From: JBGTCY01 sp041748615
GTDB taxonomy: Bacteria; Bacteroidota; Bacteroidia; Chitinophagales; CAIOSU01
Length of the DNA stretch: 10,201 bases
Direction of reading: 5' to 3'
NCBI GenBank assembly: GCA_041748615.1
Contig: JBGTCY010000101.1
Location: 1 to 10,201, forward strand
In this document: in pieces, positions 5,922 through 10,201 of the stretch
Numbering within the stretch: position 1 is the stretch's first letter
Layout: each line of letters starts with the position of its first letter
Program-made: the position numbers and the translations under genes
The notes under the pieces: generated by a model
Databases searched by the model: none
Told to the model about the DNA's origin: nothing
The model's input: the letters and a program-made list of their open reading frames with translations, nothing else

Positions 5922-6911
5922 ATGTCTAAAAATAAAATAAAAAATTGGGCGATTGATGATGAAAAGATAGAATTATTCATGGAGGAGGTGCTCAGAAAAC
6001 ATCTTTTACCCAATGCAAGAAAAAAATCAGCCGGTGCAATTGGTCCTTATGAAGCTAAAAAATTTAATTATGCAAATATTCATTTAGCCGATAGTTTTAG
6101 TATTTACAAAGATTCAAGATATTATTATGACGGTGAGTATAAATTCACTCACTTTACTTCATTGCCTAACGCAATCAATATTATCCGTGATAAAAAGATT
6201 AGAATGTACGATTTAAACGGCATGGATGATAAAAATGAATTTTATTACGGAGGCGAAATTTTTAAAAATAATAATCGCGAGTACTTAACTGAAGAAATCA
6301 AGTCAAATATATTTATCCTCTCTATTTGTAAATACAACTCAGAGAAATCAGAGACCCTTACACAATGGAGAGAATTTGGTCATGATGGAAATGGAATTGC
6401 AATTGTCTTTAGATTTAATAAAAACTTTAGAAACCATTGGGTTCACTTTGTATTAAGTGAAATTTATTATCAACCGAAAGAAATCAAAAATTTAGAAGCA
6501 GCATGGAAAGCATATTTGAATTTTAAAACGAAATATAATTTCACTGTTAATACTTGCAATGAGATTTTTTATAAAATATTAGGTTTTCATAAACTTCCAA
6601 TATATAAAAACGAAAATGAAGTACGCTTGATTTATAATGAAGGATTTAGTTTACATGATGTTCCGAATAAAAAAATTAAAGATATAAAAGGAGGAAAATT
6701 GACTCCCTATATTGAACTTGATATTGAATGGGATAAAAATGGGAGTAATTACAAGTTGCCTCTTGAATTAAAAAAACATGAACCTTTAATGAAAATGATT
6801 TATCCCCATATTGAAATCGAAAAAGTAATATTAGGATATAGATTATCAAATAAAAGTAAAAGAGATATTGGTGAAGTAATTTCATTCCATTCTACTAATT
6901 ATAAAAACTAA
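5922..6911 (+). CDS. DUF2971 family protein, AT-rich and probably horizontally acquired
   Basis: This 329-residue cytoplasmic protein has no signal peptide or membrane segment. It shows the order of motifs expected for DUF2971: FTHFTSLPNAINIIRDKKIRMYDLNGMDDKNEF (75-107), matching the family's Y/F-T-S...A..I....R......N-D-x-x-E pattern. Next is IFILSICKYNSEKSETLTQWREFGHDGNGIAIVF (130-163), matching the S-x-S...L-x-W..YG....G-x-x-I-x-F block. Then come NENEVRLIY (230-238) and a closing IEKVILGYRLSN (299-310). No biochemical function is established for the family that I know of; members often sit near mobile or defence genes. The gene and its flanks are far more AT-rich than neighbours (sample lines 22-37% GC) and rich in AAA, AAT and ATT codons, pointing to transfer. 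It stands alone between the divergent plug gene and rnr. The ATG at 5922 follows an A-rich leader. Confidence 0.8.
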   Translation: MSKNKIKNWAIDDEKIELFMEEVLRKHLLPNARKKSAGAIGPYEAKKFNYANIHLADSFSIYKDSRYYYDGEYKFTHFTSLPNAINIIRDKKIRMYDLNGMDDKNEFYYGGEIFKNNNREYLTEEIKSNIFILSICKYNSEKSETLTQWREFGHDGNGIAIVFRFNKNFRNHWVHFVLSEIYYQPKEIKNLEAAWKAYLNFKTKYNFTVNTCNEIFYKILGFHKLPIYKNENEVRLIYNEGFSLHDVPNKKIKDIKGGKLTPYIELDIEWDKNGSNYKLPLELKKHEPLMKMIYPHIEIEKVILGYRLSNKSKRDIGEVISFHSTNYKN

Positions 6912-7105
6912 CCAGAAACAAAAAACAGCATATTATCAGAGTATTTCAATTAAACATAACTCACCATTTCCCGTCATTCCCCAATCCTTCATAACTTTAC
7001 CCTCATTGAACAACAACCTGTGACACAACTTCTCCCAACCGGGCGTTCCGCGACACACCGAATTAACCGATTCATCATTCTCTTAAAAAATTATCACTTA
7101 CTATT

Positions 7106-9259
7106 TTGAGCAAAAAAAATTCAAACAATCAAACACCTCCTCCTGCCACTTTCAACAAGCAACTGTTGAGCTATTTGAAAAATACGCCCGGCAAAAATTT
7201 TTCGAGGAAAAATATTTACAAAAAATTCATCCGCGATTTCAGCAAAGAGGAAATGGCAATGGCAATCAATGAGCTGGCAAAAGAAGGTCAGCTCGTCACG
7301 GACGGTAGCAAAATCCGTTTGCCCCGCATTGAAAACAAAAGCAGCCGCAGCAAAGACAATCTGTATGAAGGCACGGTGGATATGACCAAATACGGCTATG
7401 CTTTCATTGTCGTCAAAGAACTTGAACACGACATCTTCGTCAGTTCCCCGCGCCTCAACCGCGCGTTGCATGGCGACACGGTGAAAGTGGCGGTATTGAA
7501 AGTGCGCGGCAACGGAAAACTCGATGGCGAGATTGTGCAGATTGTCAAGCGCGCCAGCAGCCAGTTTCTCGGAACGGTGCATGTGTCGCCACGCTTCGCG
7601 TTTCTGATTGCCGACCGCAGGAGCATGTTGCATGACATTTACATCCCGCTTGAAAAACTGAATGGTGCGAAAACAGGCGACAAGGCGATTGCCGAAATCA
7701 CGCATTGGCCCGCTGAGTCAAAAAGTCCGAATGGCGAAATCGTGGAAATCCTCGGTGAGTCTGGCTTGAACGACATTGAAATGAAATCCATTTTGATTGA
7801 AAACGGATTTAATCTGAATTTTTCAAAAGCAGCATTACAGGAAGCGGAAGAAATTCCCGATGAAATCAGCGAAGAAGAAATCGCTAAACGCAGGGATTTT
7901 CGCAGCGTTTCCACGCTCACGATTGACCCGGAAGACGCGAAGGATTTTGATGACGCGCTTTCCATTCAACGCCTGCCCAACGGCAACCTCGAAATAGGCG
8001 TGCATATCGCGGACGTGACACATTACGTGAAGCCGGATTCGCCTTTGGATATTGACGCGCAGGAACGCGCCACTTCCGTTTATCTCGTTGACCGCGTGTT
8101 GCCGATGCTGCCCGAAAAACTGTCAAACAAAGTCTGTTCCCTGCGTCCTGATGAAGATAAACTTTGCTTTTCCACCGTTTTTGAAATGAATGAGCGCGGC
8201 AAAGTCATCGAAGTGTGGTATGGAAAAACTGTTATCCGCTCGCAAAAAAGGTTTACTTATAAAGAAGCGCAACAAGCGCTCGACACGGGGGAGGGCGTTT
8301 TTGCGGCTGAGTTGAGATTAATGAATCAAATCGCGCTGCAATTAAGAGCGGAACGCGTGAAAAACGGCTCGATTCCATTCGAGACCGTGGAAGTGAAATT
8401 CAAGTTGGACGAAAACGGATTTCCAATCGAAGTGGTGCTGAAAGAAATTATGGCAACCAACCAACTGATTGAAGACTTTATGTTGCTCGCCAATCGCTAT
8501 GTCGCCAAATACGTTTCAAAACTCAAAGTTGGCAAATTGCCTGTGCCGTTTGTCTATCGCATCCATGACAAGCCCGACTTGGTGAAGCTGCAAATGTTTG
8601 CGGAGTTTGCAAAAAACTTCGGTTATCAAATCAAGTTCAGCGAACCCAATGAAATAGCCGACCAGCTCAACCGGCTCATCATGATGATTCGCGGGAAAAA
8701 AGAACAAAATGTGATGGAGCAAATCGCGATTCGCTCAATGGCGAAAGCCGTTTACAGCACCGATAACATCGGGCACTTCGGACTTGCGTTTGAATATTAT
8801 ACCCACTTCACCTCACCCATCAGGCGTTTCCCGGACATGCTGGTGCATCGCGTGCTGGAGCAATGCCTGAATGATGACGAAGTATTGTATCACAAGGAAA
8901 ACCTGCAGCAACTCTGCGACCATTCTTCTCAAAAAGAACGCTCCGCGATGGAAGCCGAGCGCGAGTCGGTCAAATATAAACAGGTGGAATTCATGCAGGG
9001 CAAAATCGGAGAGGAGTTTGACGGCATCATTTCCGGGGTGGTTTACAAGGGCATCTTCGTGGAAATGACGGAAAATAAATGCGAGGGTTTTGTAAACACC
9101 AAAGATTTAGGCGATGGCAACTTCACTTTTGACGAATCCAACTATTGCCTTGTTGACCTCGACACCGACACGCGCTACCGCCTGGGCGACAGCATCCGCG
9201 TGCTACTGATTGACACCAATCTCGAAAACCGTACGATAGATTTTGAGTTGGTAGGGTAG
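7106..9259 (+). CDS. rnr: Ribonuclease R (RNase II/RNB family 3'-5' exoribonuclease)
   Basis: This 717-residue protein has the full RNase R architecture: an N-terminal winged-helix region (about 17-72), two cold-shock/OB domains (about 86-215), the catalytic RNB domain (about 262-590) and a C-terminal S1 domain (about 634-717). The active-site motif LTIDPEDAKDFDDA (271-284) supplies the metal-binding Asp274, Asp280, Asp282 and Asp283. SVYLVDRVLPMLPEKLSNKVCSL (324-346) and HFTSPIRRFPDMLVHR (about 567-582) are further RNB hallmarks. RNase R degrades structured RNA processively and acts in rRNA, mRNA and stress-related RNA turnover. The start is TTG at 7106: no in-frame ATG lies nearby upstream, and the first ATG inside (Met50) would cut into the winged-helix domain. 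The protein ends at the S1 domain, without the long basic tail of the Escherichia coli enzyme. The cupin gene converges on it 86 bp downstream. Confidence 0.96.
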   Translation: MSKKNSNNQTPPPATFNKQLLSYLKNTPGKNFSRKNIYKKFIRDFSKEEMAMAINELAKEGQLVTDGSKIRLPRIENKSSRSKDNLYEGTVDMTKYGYAFIVVKELEHDIFVSSPRLNRALHGDTVKVAVLKVRGNGKLDGEIVQIVKRASSQFLGTVHVSPRFAFLIADRRSMLHDIYIPLEKLNGAKTGDKAIAEITHWPAESKSPNGEIVEILGESGLNDIEMKSILIENGFNLNFSKAALQEAEEIPDEISEEEIAKRRDFRSVSTLTIDPEDAKDFDDALSIQRLPNGNLEIGVHIADVTHYVKPDSPLDIDAQERATSVYLVDRVLPMLPEKLSNKVCSLRPDEDKLCFSTVFEMNERGKVIEVWYGKTVIRSQKRFTYKEAQQALDTGEGVFAAELRLMNQIALQLRAERVKNGSIPFETVEVKFKLDENGFPIEVVLKEIMATNQLIEDFMLLANRYVAKYVSKLKVGKLPVPFVYRIHDKPDLVKLQMFAEFAKNFGYQIKFSEPNEIADQLNRLIMMIRGKKEQNVMEQIAIRSMAKAVYSTDNIGHFGLAFEYYTHFTSPIRRFPDMLVHRVLEQCLNDDEVLYHKENLQQLCDHSSQKERSAMEAERESVKYKQVEFMQGKIGEEFDGIISGVVYKGIFVEMTENKCEGFVNTKDLGDGNFTFDESNYCLVDLDTDTRYRLGDSIRVLLIDTNLENRTIDFELVG

Positions 9260-9300
9260 AGGTTTAAGTTTAAAGTTTGAGGTTTAAAATTTAAAGTTGA
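9260..9300. repeat. Degenerate GTTTAAA-type short tandem repeat
   Basis: Directly after the rnr stop codon come about six variants of a 6-8 nt unit: GGTTTAA, GTTTAAA, GTTTGA, GGTTTAAA, ATTTAAA and GTTGA. The tract fills half of the 86-bp gap between convergent genes. Similar AGTTTAAAG runs are, from memory, scattered in Bacteroidota intergenic DNA. No protein is encoded and no hairpin of note is formed. Confidence 0.6.
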
Positions 9301-9345
9301 GTCCACTCTGAAAAGATATTTTTTTGTCCCGAAGGCATCATATTA

Positions 9346-9897
9346 TCAGTCTATATATTTCTGATAAGTTGCACGAAATCCACACAATAATGCAATCGGA
9401 GTCAGTAAAGTAAAAAGAATTTTTTGCAGCAGAAAGGGCGGGCTTGCCAACCGGTAAGTATCAGTGAAATTGTTCAGCAGCAAAACTGCCTGTAAGATTC
9501 CGGGAGTGCTCGCTTCATTTGTTTTTCCGTCAGCAGCCAGCCCGAATGCTGTTTCAAGGAAATATTCGGTTTTCAACGCGGGTTGAGTTTTCCAATTCAC
9601 TGTTGTAATATTTTCCGATGCGTTCCACATTGAATGTATTTTATTCGCTGGAATTTGTAACGATTCATTTTCTTTCAAGACACGCACTTCACCATCAATT
9701 CTTACATTCATTTCGCCTTTAAGAACGACAAAGTCTTCAACTTGTTTAGGATGATAGTGCGGCATCGGCTCTTTCGAATGAGGAGTAAATGTTGATTCCA
9801 ATTCGAGCATTTTCCCGTGGGTATCTTTTTCCGTTTGCAGAAATTTTATTTTTTGCCCTGTTTTGGGATTGGTGATGATTTTATTTTTAATAGCCAT
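9346..9897 (-). CDS. Cupin-domain protein with hydrophobic C-terminal segment
   Basis: This 183-residue protein has a single small cupin barrel (about 28-102). Motif 1 is HYHPKQVEDFVVLKGEM with His47, His49 and Glu54, and motif 2 ESLQIPANKIHSMWN contains His88. Together these four residues are the usual metal-binding set. The region after the barrel, with FLETAFGLAADGKTNEASTPGILQAVLLLNNFTDTYRLASPP (113-154), matches the C-terminal extension of a group of cupins found mostly as hypothetical proteins. It ends in a hydrophobic stretch (LLQKILFTLLTPIALLCGF, 156-174) able to form one membrane helix. There is no N-terminal signal peptide, so the cupin would face the cytoplasm if anchored. The substrate is unknown. 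The ATG at 9897 is the first in frame and fits the domain. The gene is monocistronic and converges with rnr. Confidence 0.8.
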   Translation of the reverse strand: MAIKNKIITNPKTGQKIKFLQTEKDTHGKMLELESTFTPHSKEPMPHYHPKQVEDFVVLKGEMNVRIDGEVRVLKENESLQIPANKIHSMWNASENITTVNWKTQPALKTEYFLETAFGLAADGKTNEASTPGILQAVLLLNNFTDTYRLASPPFLLQKILFTLLTPIALLCGFRATYQKYID

Positions 9898-9960
9898 AAT
9901 GTTATTGCAATCTATTGTATTGATTCAAAAAAAATCAGTTCACAAATATAGGTTTAGGAC

Positions 9961-9975
9961 AAAATGCACCATTTT
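9961..9975. repeat. 15-bp palindrome in the cupin gene's upstream region
   Basis: AAAATG (9961-9966) and CATTTT (9970-9975) are exact inverted copies around CAC, 64-78 nt upstream of the cupin start codon. The position would suit a regulator site for the minus-strand gene. The arms are short and AT-rich, so chance is possible. Confidence 0.25.
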
Positions 9976-9993
9976 ATGTTGCGCACGGGTATG

Positions 9994-10028
9994 CCTGAGC
10001 GAAGTCGAAGGGGTACGATGGTCACCCC
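9994..10028. repeat. Dispersed-type repeat CCTGAGC...CGAAGG with adjoining inverted repeat
   Basis: CCTGAGCGAAGTCGAAGG (9994-10011) is a sequence I recognise as recurring many times in intergenic DNA of Bacteroidota and some other bacteria. It runs straight into GGGGT (10010-10014) and ACCCC (10024-10028), which are exact inverted copies, and CGATT/AATCG (10039-10043, 10050-10054) follows. The block is more GC-rich than its surroundings. Copy number cannot be judged from one window. Confidence 0.5.
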
Positions 10029-10140
10029 GTTGGTTTCCCGATTTCTCGGAATCGCCAAAATAACGCAGGTGCAATCTGTCTTAAACCTGATTGAAACCAT
10101 TCCTTGCCCATCTTGTTTAAAGTGTTATATTGAATTTAAG

Positions 10141-10201
10141 ATGCTGGGCTACCGATTTTCAAAATTTTTACCAAACGGGAAAGGACAAACTCCTTTCGAT
10201 A
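10141..10201 (+). CDS. Start of a plus-strand gene, possibly a VWA-domain protein (first 20 codons)
   Basis: The frame from ATG 10141 is open to the window edge and reads MLGYRFSKFLPNGKGQTPFD. This short, polar N-terminus, with Y-R/F-S/T-K-F/Y then P...G...T/S-P-F-D/E, resembles from memory the start of a family of large Bacteroidota proteins with a von Willebrand factor A domain. Twenty residues cannot prove this, and the remainder lies outside the window. No clear Shine-Dalgarno is seen, as for the other genes here. Confidence 0.45.
   Translation, partial: MLGYRFSKFLPNGKGQTPFD

Noticed and set aside
7121..7705. 194-codon open frame antisense to the start of rnr
   Set aside because: It lies entirely opposite a confident RNase R coding region, has no recognisable domain, and is explained by low stop frequency in the complementary frame.
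9863..10063. 66-codon plus-strand frame across the cupin start and the repeat block
   Set aside because: It translates the CCTGAGC...CGAAGG repeat and other noncoding sequence and overlaps the cupin N-terminus antisense.
1..10201. tRNA, rRNA, CRISPR arrays and intact insertion sequences
   Set aside because: No cloverleaf, rRNA-like stretch, regularly spaced direct repeats or transposase motifs were recognised on either strand by reading; a covariance-model scan was not possible.

Overview
The window looks like part of a Bacteroidota chromosome. The reasons are lipoproteins with an SC-KK/SC-QK style lipobox, a carboxypeptidase-regulatory/TonB-plug protein, start codons with no clear Shine-Dalgarno sequence, two well-supported TTG starts, and intergenic repeats of types I associate with this phylum (imperfect ATTCGTG-type palindromes, CCTGAGC...CGAAGG, degenerate GTTTAAA runs). 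By eye the base composition is moderate, except for one clearly AT-rich gene at 5922-6911. I cannot name the genus. No tRNA, rRNA, CRISPR array or intact insertion sequence was seen.

Left part (1-2329): the 5' end of a secreted protein, probably a beta-propeller, runs off the left edge on the minus strand. Divergent from it is a two-gene plus-strand unit: an MbnP-like lipoprotein followed 45 nt later by an MbnH/MauG-like di-heme c-type cytochrome lipoprotein. In characterised relatives the di-heme enzyme oxidises a tryptophan of MbnP to kynurenine, which creates a copper site. This is therefore a probable periplasmic or surface copper-binding pair, with no methanobactin genes in view.

Middle (2330-5702): all genes are on the minus strand. 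In transcription order they are a short carboxypeptidase-regulatory plus TonB-plug protein with no barrel, a TPMT-like methyltransferase overlapping a PolB-type 3'-5' exonuclease by 8 bp, a 338-bp gap with two strong palindromes, and ric (ScdA/YtfE), the di-iron protein that repairs nitrosatively or oxidatively damaged Fe-S clusters. One palindrome sits about 46-65 nt upstream of ric and is a good operator candidate. The ric gene converges with the cytochrome gene across a gap holding two imperfect inverted repeats.

Right part (5742-10201): an AT-rich DUF2971 gene, probably horizontally acquired, sits alone between the plug gene and the gene for RNase R (rnr). A cupin protein with a hydrophobic C-terminal segment converges with rnr. 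The right edge holds a repeat-rich spacer and the first 20 codons of a further plus-strand gene.

The genes do not form one pathway. The coherent units are the MbnP/MbnH pair and the methyltransferase-exonuclease overlap. The least explained items are the AT-rich DUF2971 gene, the barrel-less plug protein and the palindromes upstream of ric.
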